From Saccharomycopsis phalli (taxonomy: Eukaryota > Ascomycota > Saccharomycetes > Ascoideales > Saccharomycopsidaceae): DNA of 64,000 nt. The translations under genes were made by a program, and so were the position numbers. A model generated the notes under the pieces. It did not search any database, had not been told where the DNA came from, and was given only the letters and a program-made list of their open reading frames with translations. The stretch covers positions 186,001-250,000 of the forward strand of contig CP073219.1 in assembly GCA_020342235.1 (NCBI GenBank). The letters run 5' to 3'. Below are positions 55,584 through 64,000 of the stretch, piece by piece (the first letter of the stretch is position 1; each line of letters opens with the position of its first letter).

Positions 55584-57014
55584 TTAATCAACTATGATTT
55601 CGTGCAGTGTCTGCGGTTGATTATGATATCTATATTTCTGTGATTCCGATGCAACATACTCACCATTAGAAATCGGTTGCAAACTAACAGAATCTCTTTC
55701 ATCGCTGCGTCTTCTGTGAAGAATTCTGTTCCAGGATTTAGATACAATAGGCTTCAAGCCCTTGTTGAAGTTTCTGGTCACAATAACTGCAAAAAAGCAA
55801 GTAGTGAACAAAAGTATAATACTGAAGACCGCAAATAACGTTAAAGACTTTCTTCCTGGAAAGTACTGACGTCTATCAGTATTGTGTGTGTATATTCTCA
55901 CCACCTTAAAAAAGGCGTACGCCAAACCCAATACATACCCAATCACACATATAATCGACGGAACGAGGTACTCATTACAAGCACTGAAATCCGCAAATAT
56001 TAAAAGTAAAATGGAGAGAGGGATGACAATTGCAGTGAGGATGAACTCGACCCTTTCGACTTTAGGCATCATGATGATGAATTGTAAAGTAAATGCTGGA
56101 AAGAAGAAAGCATCAAAGAAAAGTAGTGCCCTGTAGTATTGAAGTTTCAGTAATCTATTCTGAGCATCAACAGATGCACCAATGGTCTTGTATGCGTTCC
56201 ATGTCAACTCCTTCTGAAGGTGCAACAGAAATAAGTAGCCCTGGGCGAAAAATGTACTGACAAGAATACATATGATTGCAATCACCACTCCTTGAGGCGT
56301 ATTAGTAAGCTGATGACTCAGGGGATCCATTGAGTGCTTCAATTCCACATACTGTATTCCAGAATAAATCGCCATGCAACCAATGAAAACCAAAAGAAGA
56401 AACACCAAAACACGCGACTTCAGTTTTAAAGCAGAAATAGTAATGATGATCTGATATATCTCGGCATATATGAAAAGAGCAAGATATGTCCCAACAGCTT
56501 TTTTCTTAAGAGAAGAGTCCACATTGGTGTGGAGGTTTATAAAGAATAACGCGGCTATGTAAATCTCAAGACCCAATACTGCCATAGCTGACAAAACAGA
56601 CACGCCCAAAAAGAGTCTTTTATAGAAGGTCTTTGGCTTTATGGTATTGTACCAAGCCTTCCAACTCTGTTTGAGTCTCACATTACTCTCATAGTCGTTT
56701 TCTTTGTCCTTTGTTGAATACCCCGTGTTTTGTTTCATAACTGGGTCAGAAATTGTATTTAAAGATGGCCCTTTATCCAAGTTAGAAAAGTCGCTGCTAG
56801 GACTATGTGGACTAATTGGACTTGGAGATCCATGTTCCGAGAAGTTGAGATCTCTGAACTCAGGAGCTTCCACCTGGGGGGCTGGAAATTTATTCCTCTC
56901 CATCACTTCATCGATAATCTTGCTATCGACGGAGAAAATGCTATCGTCATCCATTTCAAGACTGTTACGCTTAATTTTGGAAAATTTGCTGTTCCAACCT
57001 TGATTTGCACTCAT
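55584..57014 (-). CDS. UPF0658-family Golgi membrane protein
   Basis: 476 aa from the ATG at 57014 (MSANQGWNSKFSKIKRN). A Ser/Asp-rich cytosolic N-terminus of about 130 residues is followed by about nine hydrophobic segments (LGVSVLSAMAVLGLEIYIAALFF, VLVFLLLVFIGCMAIYSG, GVVIAIICILVSTFF, FILTAIVIPLSILLLIFADF, YLVPSIICVIGYVLGLAYAF, LTLFAVFSIILLFTTCFFAVIV). A tail ends in SLQPISNGEYVASESQKY. The pattern corresponds to the fungal UPF0658 group, placed in the Golgi in fission yeast. Function unknown. The gene is upstream-flanked by the long gene-free block. Confidence 0.7.
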   Translation of the reverse strand: MSANQGWNSKFSKIKRNSLEMDDDSIFSVDSKIIDEVMERNKFPAPQVEAPEFRDLNFSEHGSPSPISPHSPSSDFSNLDKGPSLNTISDPVMKQNTGYSTKDKENDYESNVRLKQSWKAWYNTIKPKTFYKRLFLGVSVLSAMAVLGLEIYIAALFFINLHTNVDSSLKKKAVGTYLALFIYAEIYQIIITISALKLKSRVLVFLLLVFIGCMAIYSGIQYVELKHSMDPLSHQLTNTPQGVVIAIICILVSTFFAQGYLFLLHLQKELTWNAYKTIGASVDAQNRLLKLQYYRALLFFDAFFFPAFTLQFIIMMPKVERVEFILTAIVIPLSILLLIFADFSACNEYLVPSIICVIGYVLGLAYAFFKVVRIYTHNTDRRQYFPGRKSLTLFAVFSIILLFTTCFFAVIVTRNFNKGLKPIVSKSWNRILHRRRSDERDSVSLQPISNGEYVASESQKYRYHNQPQTLHEIIVD

Positions 57015-60000
57015 TTTATAGAATGAAATAGAAGTGACCACATCCGTAGATATGTGTCAATACCCACATACCAGGAGAAAAAAGCGGGCTCATAATCACA
57101 AACCTTCTTTGAGCGGAATTCTGTACTAAAGATTAAAATTTATACACCGGCATAATTTACTAAAAAAAGCCATTTAGTTAGTTTACCAATGTGGCTTTTA
57201 TATTTTGTGTAGTTGTATCGTCGGTGGTAGAACATAATTTCTCAGTGAGTCATTATAGACGAGAGTGTATAGGCTAAATCGCAATAATAGTACCTGTAAA
57301 GTATATAAAATTTTGCACAATTCATCTTTGATTGGCGGCGGACATGTTCAAATCGCCGATGGTCCTAGGCTTGAGACATCCTTCTATTTTGGGGTATTAA
57401 CTTCTCTCAACATTCCAACTGCGGGTCCTTCGACCCCCTGCAATCCGCAGTTGATGTCTAAGACGTTTCACATAAAGAGGTAAAGGGGTGTCCATCGATA
57501 ACTAGAACACATTTTGCAAGTTCCTCATTTATTGTTATTATGTAGCTAGGCATTAGAGTTCGTTTGAGGTAGGTACGGGCCTCACCGAACAATTAATCAA
57601 GCACCTGCACTTAATGGGGGGTAAACTAGCGGCACAAGTGCGAGATTAACCCAATGAAATTAACACCAAAGCAAACAGATCAATTGAGAGTTTCTTGTAG
57701 ATAAATATATTTCTTCACAAAGAATTATATGATAGGAGCAGGATAGCCAAGAGCACTAAATTCATGGATACAAAGCTAACGGTTACTTTACTTTAATCTA
57801 CCTTACTCGACAGCACCGCGTACCATATTTCTACAAACCTTCTACTAAAGTTCTGCTAGAATTGCACTTGGCAACTTAATTTTTTTTTTTTCATTTTACT
57901 GTTAATTGCCTTCTCTCGTGCTTGGTTGTAAATCCGTATCGAAGTATGCTCTCCTAGTTCGAGGATACCCTTGGTTTAGTTTACTGCGCCTTGAGATTAA
58001 GCCATGACGTGGATGGGCTGTGATGGACTAAATTCAGAATCCCAATACACAGCAACCCAAGTTAAATTTTTGGTAAATTCGTGGTAGGGATTACAAAATT
58101 TGAATACACTCGCACTACTTGTTAATTTTAATATTTAAAAAGTGGAACCTTTGTCATGAGGTTGTAGTTAAATTTATCAGCGTCAGCATGCACTTGCATA
58201 CATTGGATTTCTATTGTGACGTACATTGATGATACTTACTTATCCAATCAGAGCTCTCTGTTTCACATTCGTGATACTTGCTATTCCTGTCGAAATTAAT
58301 TGTGTTACCCTGATTTTGAATATCTCTAAAACTCAAATCGAAGATTTAATACGGTTTAGAATTTGTAGTAGAGAGTTCAGACTAAATAATAGAGTTTGGA
58401 TTTTCAAGTAGAGAATTATATAGTGTGTCGAGGTACTTCAACTATTCAAATTGATGACTCCACTGGATAATGATGTGGGAAGTGGCTGTATAGATAGCAT
58501 AATCGGCACATGCTGGCTGTATGGGACGCATATATGGTAGAAAGTGTTGGCTTTCTGAGAGCTGTGGTGATGACGCAGGTTATAGTCTGGTGTCCCAAGC
58601 ATATTTAGTAAGTAAAATGGTCACTAGCCTGTTTTGTTGGGTTTGCAATTGAGCGATTGGTACTTGTACTCCACCATCTACATGTCGGTAAGCCAAATAC
58701 CAAACCCCGAAGATAACAAACGTAACCATGTGAACTTACAATTCTTAAACATAAAGGGGTAAGGCTGAATTGGACATTATACTCTCCTCCAAAGATTGCA
58801 TAGAGTGTATACCCACCTAATTTAAAAGGTGACAGAACACATTGATATGAATTCACAATGTCAGACATGCCTGCTAGTTGGGCTGGCATTCTTCATAACT
58901 TGTTAAGGTTAGAACACTGGGTGGTGACACCTGTAATTCTCCATTGAGATGTCAGTACTCCGAGTAGTATTATAAGTGCTATATCTCGCCGTTTTCTAGC
59001 CTTGGTGGCATTTTTGTTTGATATGGTAGTACCATGGTCTTTTCCCAGTAGTCAACGTAATATTTGTTAAGTAACCTATCTATATAGGTATGTACATCTG
59101 GCTATTTAATTGAAATAGTGCAAATCTTCCGGATTTGGGAAGCTTTTGTGGACTGCCATGATGTACTTTTAATTGCGATATACGGCTGAAATAACATATC
59201 AAAAATATCATACACGGCATTCGTATTGTATTAAAAGAACACAATTGTAATTGAATGATAGTTTGGTATAGATACAACTATTTATTCTACCTTTGTCACG
59301 TTGGTGCTTTACCACCTACCTCCCGTGACTTTCTATGTCTCAGTAATTCTAAAAACTGCTGGAATACTTAGTGAATCTTATCCCTGGTCCTCAAATTACT
59401 GAGATAAATAAACAAAATAAAATTGCAAATAAAATAAAATTGTTAAGATAATCTCCGAGACTAACACAGCAATGCTATAGCAAACTCGGAACTCTCTTCT
59501 TTTAAAACCAATATACAAAGCTAACCAAAGGGTACTACTTAATTCTCTTTCAACGATATCTCTTGAAAAGTCAACACGGCAAAAAGAAAAAAAAAATGGA
59601 TATTTGACGAGTCATAAGAAGATATTATTTCCAATAAGGGAATGTTTAATGATGTATTGTGTTGCTCATTTGGAATTGATTGATTGATTTTCGTGGAGTC
59701 AAGTAGAAAATCTATTCGGCATGTATACTACTATGATAATTTAAATTCATCTTAGGTAACTTTCCGTATAAATTTCTAGATATCCGGTTATTACAAAAAC
59801 AATATCGAATATTTTGCAATAAAAATTGCATTCCAAGATTGCTACCATGCTATACTATGATTATAAGGTTATACACCTATGCCTTGATGATTACGATGTG
59901 AAGTAATTGCTGAAGGTTATCCTTACTTATCTGTGGATTTAGTTACTTCTCACTAGTCGATTTTGTAGATTCCTCATTTACTTCAGCCTTTACATTTCTG

Positions 60001-60885
60001 GAAGCAACTGAAATCTAATACACACCCTGCACAATGTTGAAGTGGGTTTCTCTGTATGGTTAGCCATGCTAATTGGATAAATTAGATACATATGTAATTA
60101 TTTTTGTTCTTTTTATATTGGATAGCGGGGTGAACAGGTTAGGTTTTCTCACTTATCACCAGGGCGGAACTCGTTCCCTTTATTTGAATAATAGGAAAAT
60201 GATTGTGATGGTTGTGACGTATTTTCTTTAGTTGGTTAAATATCTCTTTATATAGTTTAGACTGGTTTATACTGGTTCATGTCCGAAATGTATTATCAGC
60301 TGAGTATAAATGCTTAACTTCGCACTAGCACAATTATACGTATGTTCACTTAGTTCAAAATTACAAACAAAATATAATGCGATCATCGCAAGATATCTAA
60401 TATTATATATTAATACTTAATTCATAATTAACACTTACCCAAATGGAAATCAATAGTAAAAAGGGCATCAGAAAACTACATTTCAAAAATTAGCAAGCCA
60501 TGAGGTTACTGCCATGTTCAAATAATAAAACTCTGGAGAGCGTCAATCATGTCTCACCCCGGAACATTGAAAAAGTATTCTTGGGAAAATAAATATAGGT
60601 CAAATAGCTTGATAAATAACACATTAAATCATAACAGATACATGCCCTTCTTATACTCTTTTATGGCGCCTTGAATTCAGGACCATTCCTTATAAACTTC
60701 CACAATGTAATACAGTACCACGCTCCAACCTAGACTGGAGGAAATATTGACATTTAAATAACAAAAGTATCAGGCAGCTACAACACATGTCCAAATATTG
60801 ATTTTCACAATTCTTATATACTACGTTTAGATAATTCTAAAATTTGTGGAGATAACCTGGTAAAAGTTAAAATACAATGACACTA
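57015..60885. other. 3.9-kb AT-rich block without genes (candidate regional centromere or ncRNA locus)
   Basis: No open frame longer than about 95 codons occurs here; those present lack domain signals. The sequence is clearly richer in A/T than the genes, with long A/T runs (for example 59400-59450) and no tandem repeat arrays, unlike every other sizeable gap in this window. No tRNA pattern, LTR or transposase was seen. Regional centromeres in some CUG-clade yeasts are single unique AT-rich gene-free regions of a few kb. A structured segment lies at 57330-57465. The 5' portion must also hold the UPF0658 gene promoter. Confidence 0.5.
57336..57459. ncRNA. Possible structured RNA or hairpin element
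   Basis: A perfect 9-bp stem CAACTGCGG (57416-57424) with CCGCAGTTG (57445-57453) is flanked by AGACAT (57374-57379) pairing with ATGTCT (57454-57459). Upstream is CGGCG (57336-57340) pairing with CGCCG (57354-57358). The segment is GC-rich against an AT-rich background. No known RNA family is recognised and its strand is not determined. Confidence 0.3.
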
Positions 60886-62901
60886 CTATTCCTGTTCCTT
60901 GACAAAGTTAGCAGGTAGCCACTTTCTAACACCATTCAAAGTCCCAATGTACCAATCTTCATAAGACTTATGAACGTCTGTTATGACGTCACCCTCAGAA
61001 AATGTAAGCTCGTTTTCCTCCTGTGCCTCGTAATCATATTCAGCAATCACCACGATATCAGTTTTAATAGGATAACCGTCCTCATCTACTTCAGCATCAG
61101 CAGATTCTTCAGCAGCAGCGACAGGAGTAGCAGCAGGCACAGATGATGCCGACTTGGTATTTTCAATCAATTCGACATAATTGGATGGAAATTGACCAGT
61201 CTCGCCTTTTGAGTTCTTACCGAGCCACCAGTCCTCATCCTCCATTACGATTTCCGTAATAGTTTCTCCGTCCACCAAGTTGATTTCATCCTCATCTTGT
61301 GCTTCATAATCAAAGTTTACTTTGGCACAGATGTTACTCGTCTCAGAGGCTCCCTCGGTCTTAGCTGTGGAGCTGTCATTCTTTGGTTCAGGTAATTCTT
61401 CCTTCATTGGTGCATGATCTTCCTCCACATCGTTTACTTCCGGCTCAGGTTCTTTTGAAGCGATGTCCTGAACTGGCTCTTTTACCATTTCCGCATCACG
61501 CGGAGGCAAATTTCGTGGAGGCAAATCTCTTGGAGGCAAATCTCTTGGAGGCAAGTTTCTTGGAGGCAAGTTTCTTGGAGGAACAGATTCCTTGGATGAC
61601 TCAGGAACAGCCGATTCCTCAGTGTCTGGTTTTTCTACTTGCTCCCATTCTTCTTCATCCTTTTCAACGCTCATCTGGCTTACTTCTTCGGTAACCTGCT
61701 CAACCTGTTCATCATCCCTTTCCTCAGATGGGATATTGGCATATTTACCCTTCTTTTCAGCCCATGCCTGTGCTGGCGACATTCCGTTTTTCGATCCAAA
61801 GTCCTTACTGGCGCCACCAACCAAGTTGTCACGCGTCTTTAAATACCCTTGAGGTAACGGAACTTTGGTTCCTGGTCTTGAAGCAGGACTAAACGAGGAC
61901 TTAGGCTTAGACACAGGAGTTTCATCTGGAATCTTGGTAGGCTGACTGAATATCTTTTTCTTTTCCAAAAATGCCTTTTCGTCGTCATCCAAGGCTTCAG
62001 TTTCAGGTTCCTTTTCTTCCTTGGCCTTTTGTCTAATAGAATCGATATCAACTTTACCAACAGGTACATGTGCACTAGAAATTGGTGTTGGCTTGTCAAC
62101 CTTGGCACCTTTACGCAACTCTTCTACGTCCACCTTACCAATTGGCTTCCATGCCGGAGTAACGGTTTCCAAAGGTTTCTTGGTTAAATCCCTTTCTTCA
62201 ATTTCGGCTGCGCCATCCCAACCGTCATCCTCTTCAGTTTTAGCTGCCTTGCTGACAAATTTCGATCCAACAAATGGCAGTTTAGGTGCAGGAGCTACAG
62301 GCTTAGGAGCCTGTGGCTTAGGAACAAACAGTCCCCCAGAGACTCCTCCAGTGACTGGGAAGGATTTCTTAACTGGCTTTGGAGTAAGCTTTGTAGCTGG
62401 TGCCGGCTTGATGACGGTAGCATTAGATAACGTGACCTTATTTCCACCAAAGTTTGATGGCGCCTTCAGTTGGATCAGATATCTTGCCCCAGAAGCATCA
62501 CTAACCTTCTTTAATAATTCATCAACATCTAAATCATCTCTATCTCTTGCAGTTACTTGAACATGGTAGCCATGGAGAGTCTTTGACACACTGCCAAAGT
62601 TTTGGGCGAACAGAGATCTTTGTTTGATAGAGACGGAGTCAGGGCACCATCCAATCAACAACAACTTCTTAACATCGGACCCCGGAGGATTGACTCGAAT
62701 GAGCCCGAATTCCACTTTGTTCTCTTGGAATTCCTCCACAAAGTCTGTTATATCGCCATTACCTTGCTCCGCAGGGCTGTATGAGCCCGAGCTGTCGGGA
62801 GAAAAAATAGCCCACGTAACGGAATCATCACCAGTAACAATCTTAGTGTACACATCATTGATATCACGTCCGTGAGTAGAAAAATCGAAGGAGGTAGTCA
62901 T
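60886..62901 (-). CDS. ABP1: Actin-binding protein Abp1 with two SH3 domains
   Basis: 671 aa. An N-terminal ADF-H domain (about 1-135: DVYTKIVTGDDSVTWAIFSP, LLIGWCPDSVSIKQRSLFAQ, SDASGARYLIQLK) is followed by a disordered middle with DDDEKAFLEKKK and KTRDNLVGGASKDFGSKNG. A six-unit PPR(N/D)L repeat comes next, then SH3 domains at about 522-580 (ICAKVNFDYEAQDEDEINLV ... GQFPSNYVEL) and 612-671 (IAEYDYEAQEENELTFSEGD ... KWLPANFVKEQ). Abp1 links endocytic actin patches to Ark1/Prk1, Sjl2 and Scp1. Two SH3 domains are typical of Candida-type Abp1; Saccharomyces has one. In SH3-2 the usual GLFPSNYV is RKWLPANFV. Confidence 0.94.
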   Translation of the reverse strand: MTTSFDFSTHGRDINDVYTKIVTGDDSVTWAIFSPDSSGSYSPAEQGNGDITDFVEEFQENKVEFGLIRVNPPGSDVKKLLLIGWCPDSVSIKQRSLFAQNFGSVSKTLHGYHVQVTARDRDDLDVDELLKKVSDASGARYLIQLKAPSNFGGNKVTLSNATVIKPAPATKLTPKPVKKSFPVTGGVSGGLFVPKPQAPKPVAPAPKLPFVGSKFVSKAAKTEEDDGWDGAAEIEERDLTKKPLETVTPAWKPIGKVDVEELRKGAKVDKPTPISSAHVPVGKVDIDSIRQKAKEEKEPETEALDDDEKAFLEKKKIFSQPTKIPDETPVSKPKSSFSPASRPGTKVPLPQGYLKTRDNLVGGASKDFGSKNGMSPAQAWAEKKGKYANIPSEERDDEQVEQVTEEVSQMSVEKDEEEWEQVEKPDTEESAVPESSKESVPPRNLPPRNLPPRDLPPRDLPPRNLPPRDAEMVKEPVQDIASKEPEPEVNDVEEDHAPMKEELPEPKNDSSTAKTEGASETSNICAKVNFDYEAQDEDEINLVDGETITEIVMEDEDWWLGKNSKGETGQFPSNYVELIENTKSASSVPAATPVAAAEESADAEVDEDGYPIKTDIVVIAEYDYEAQEENELTFSEGDVITDVHKSYEDWYIGTLNGVRKWLPANFVKEQE
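61502..61590 (-). repeat. 15-bp in-frame repeat in ABP1
   Basis: Six units, plus strand core TTGGAGGCAAATTTC, encode repeated PPRNL/PPRDL pentads. This proline-rich stretch could be a ligand for SH3 domains. Confidence 0.85.
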
Positions 62902-63408
62902 TAGTAGGTAATGGAAAATAGGGGCAATGTACTCACGTATTGCTTAGCTAGCAGGGTAACATACTTTCAGGTGATTACAAGGTATGAACGTTAATTTATC
63001 CTTCGCGGGGTGTATATATAATTCAAGTAAAACATAATTTCAGTTACCTATGCCAATTGAATATATAAAATGTGCGACTCACGGCTTACGAATAATTATG
63101 TGCATTACAGCGCCGTTTTAATTCAATATGATCGCTTGAGATGCAGAATTGCGATTTAATCTCAAAGAGTAATGTAACTGCTAGCAATTTTAGATGTGAA
63201 TACGTTTCAATGACCTGTCCTAGTGTTCCCCGATAAGTATACAGTGAATGTTATGCCAAATGTCAATATAGGGTTTCATGGAGTCATTTTTATAATGAAG
63301 AATAGGGAACGACTTTGCTTTTGAATTATTCGGCTTTTTTTTTTTGAAAAGGCATGCATATTTCACCAAACAAGACTTTTGTCAGTACTTTGCAAGTCTG
63401 AGATATTT

Positions 63409-63414
63409 CACGTG
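63409..63414. promoter_or_regulatory. CACGTG site upstream of ERG7
   Basis: TTCACGTGCC, about 215 bp before the ERG7 ATG. Confidence 0.3.
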
Positions 63415-63570
63415 CCTGATACCATTTCAACTTGCAAAGTTTTCTTGTTATTATATCAAATCAATAGAGAATATCACCTATGCACATAATACATGGGGCA
63501 AAATAAGTCAGATACAGTGACAATTAGCATAATAATCAGCATATAAGCGATGGCTGAGTAGAGTGCAGGA

Positions 63571-63594
63571 CCGGGTAACTATACCTGTCGTATA
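63571..63594. promoter_or_regulatory. Reb1-type site and possible Upc2 sterol element upstream of ERG7
   Basis: CCGGGTAA (TTACCCGG on the minus strand) at 63571-63578 and TCGTATA at 63588-63594. TCGTATA is the core of the sterol-response element bound by Upc2 in ergosterol genes of yeasts. It overlaps a TATA-like GTATAAGTA and lies only 31 bp before the ATG, closer than usual. Confidence 0.4.
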
Positions 63595-63625
63595 AGTAGC
63601 TTAGAGAATACGGTTGAACTATATA

Positions 63626-64000
63626 ATGTTAAGTGACAAATTGGGGTTTGAAAAGACAGACCCGAAGCTCTGGCGCTTAGATACGGATGATTTAGGCGAG
63701 ACTCAATGGACCTATGGAGAAAAAGGGGAACAATCGTTCTATGTGAAACACTCATTGGGGTGCTTTACTGATGAAGATAAGCTTGAATTGTTAAAGGCAG
63801 CTAATGAAAACCATGCTGCAGATGCAACTGAAGCTTTCAAAGCAGTTGTGAAAGGAGGAAGATTTCTTAAAAACCTCCAACAAGAGTCAGGGATCCTTCC
63901 CATGCAGTACATTGGACCCATGTTCATGACCATTGGGTATGTGGCATCGCACTATATCACGAAGACGCCTATAAAGGAGCCAATGAGAGTGGAACTCATT
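63626..64000 (+). CDS. ERG7: Lanosterol synthase (2,3-oxidosqualene cyclase), 5' part
   Basis: The first 125 codons are in the window, ending in MRVELI. Start MLSDKLGFEKTDPKLWRLDT is the conserved Erg7 N-terminus (KTDP-LWRL-TD-LG), followed by GGRFLKNLQQESGILPMQYI and GPMFMTIGYVASHYI, matching the first alpha-barrel repeats of the cyclase. The enzyme folds oxidosqualene into lanosterol, the first sterol of the ergosterol pathway, at the ER and lipid droplets. The active-site DCTAE region lies beyond the window. Possible sterol-control sites precede it. Confidence 0.96.
   Translation, partial: MLSDKLGFEKTDPKLWRLDTDDLGETQWTYGEKGEQSFYVKHSLGCFTDEDKLELLKAANENHAADATEAFKAVVKGGRFLKNLQQESGILPMQYIGPMFMTIGYVASHYITKTPIKEPMRVELI

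Larger units (their letters stand above)
62902..63625. other. ERG7 and ABP1 divergent promoter region
   Basis: About 720 bp, AT-rich. It contains CACGTG at 63409-63414, a Reb1-type CCGGGTAA at 63571-63578 and TCGTATA at 63588-63594. No further gene seen. Confidence 0.5.

Noticed and set aside
58230-58260. ATACTTAC resembling the 5' end of U1 snRNA
   Set aside because: The next bases do not match ACCT and no Sm site or U1 stem structure follows.
57015-60885. Degraded transposon or LTR relic in the gene-free block
   Set aside because: No paired terminal repeats, integrase, reverse transcriptase or transposase traces were seen by eye.

Overview
This 64 kb window is nuclear DNA from an ascomycete budding yeast, most likely of the CUG-Ser1 (Candida/Debaryomyces) group. 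The evidence is dense, mostly intronless genes on both strands, yeast-type proteins throughout, very short introns with GTRAGT or GTATGT donors and TACTAAC-like branch sites, and near absence of CTG codons in housekeeping genes such as GLY1 and PNO1. The clade call is an inference, and any in-frame CTG may encode Ser rather than Leu. No tRNA or rRNA gene, transposon, retroelement relic or CRISPR array was found.

Layout. 1-5 kb: tail of a probable Na+/H+ exchanger, spliced RCF1, a minisatellite-rich gap, FET3 multicopper ferroxidase and a small membrane protein. 5-11 kb: GLY1, PNO1, a zinc-cluster regulator, a small probable mitochondrial protein and a Skg6-like membrane protein. 11.7-22.5 kb: ARP8 (INO80), a PPR-like mitochondrial protein, RPC10, IPK2, TAF10, a thioredoxin-fold protein, AIM24, ARP7-like and EAF6 (NuA4). 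22.6-36 kb: an auxin-efflux-type carrier, a TPR protein, DUG3, BNA2, PAC2, a second zinc-cluster regulator and a nodulin-like MFS transporter. 36-47.6 kb: SRP14 (three exons), UBX2-like, KAR2/BiP, a 2OG-Fe(II) oxygenase, an SR-like RNA-binding protein (three exons), OMS1, an Ecm13-like protein and HEM25. 47.7-57 kb: an uncharacterised spliced gene with a 7-nt first exon, an F-box protein, RFA3, TAF1, CWC21 and a UPF0658 Golgi membrane protein. 57-60.9 kb is an AT-rich stretch of about 3.9 kb without genes. ABP1 and the 5' part of ERG7 close the window.

Functional themes. Several genes serve transcription and chromatin (TAF1, TAF10, ARP8, ARP7-like, EAF6, IPK2, RPC10), ER targeting and quality control (SRP14, UBX2-like, KAR2), and mitochondria (RCF1, OMS1, AIM24, HEM25, PPR protein). 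Many are arranged as close divergent pairs sharing promoters of roughly 100-260 bp. Two promoter motifs recur: TTACCCGG (Reb1-type), seen 40-140 bp upstream of seven starts or divergent promoters, and CACGTG (Cbf1/bHLH-type). Short tandem repeats lie mostly at gene 3' ends, in two cases running through the stop codon.

The most noteworthy observations are the gene-free AT-rich block at 57.0-60.9 kb (candidate regional centromere and/or ncRNA locus), the set of 41-55 nt introns that restores five or more protein ends, and the recurring promoter motif. No unmistakable new multi-gene system was seen.
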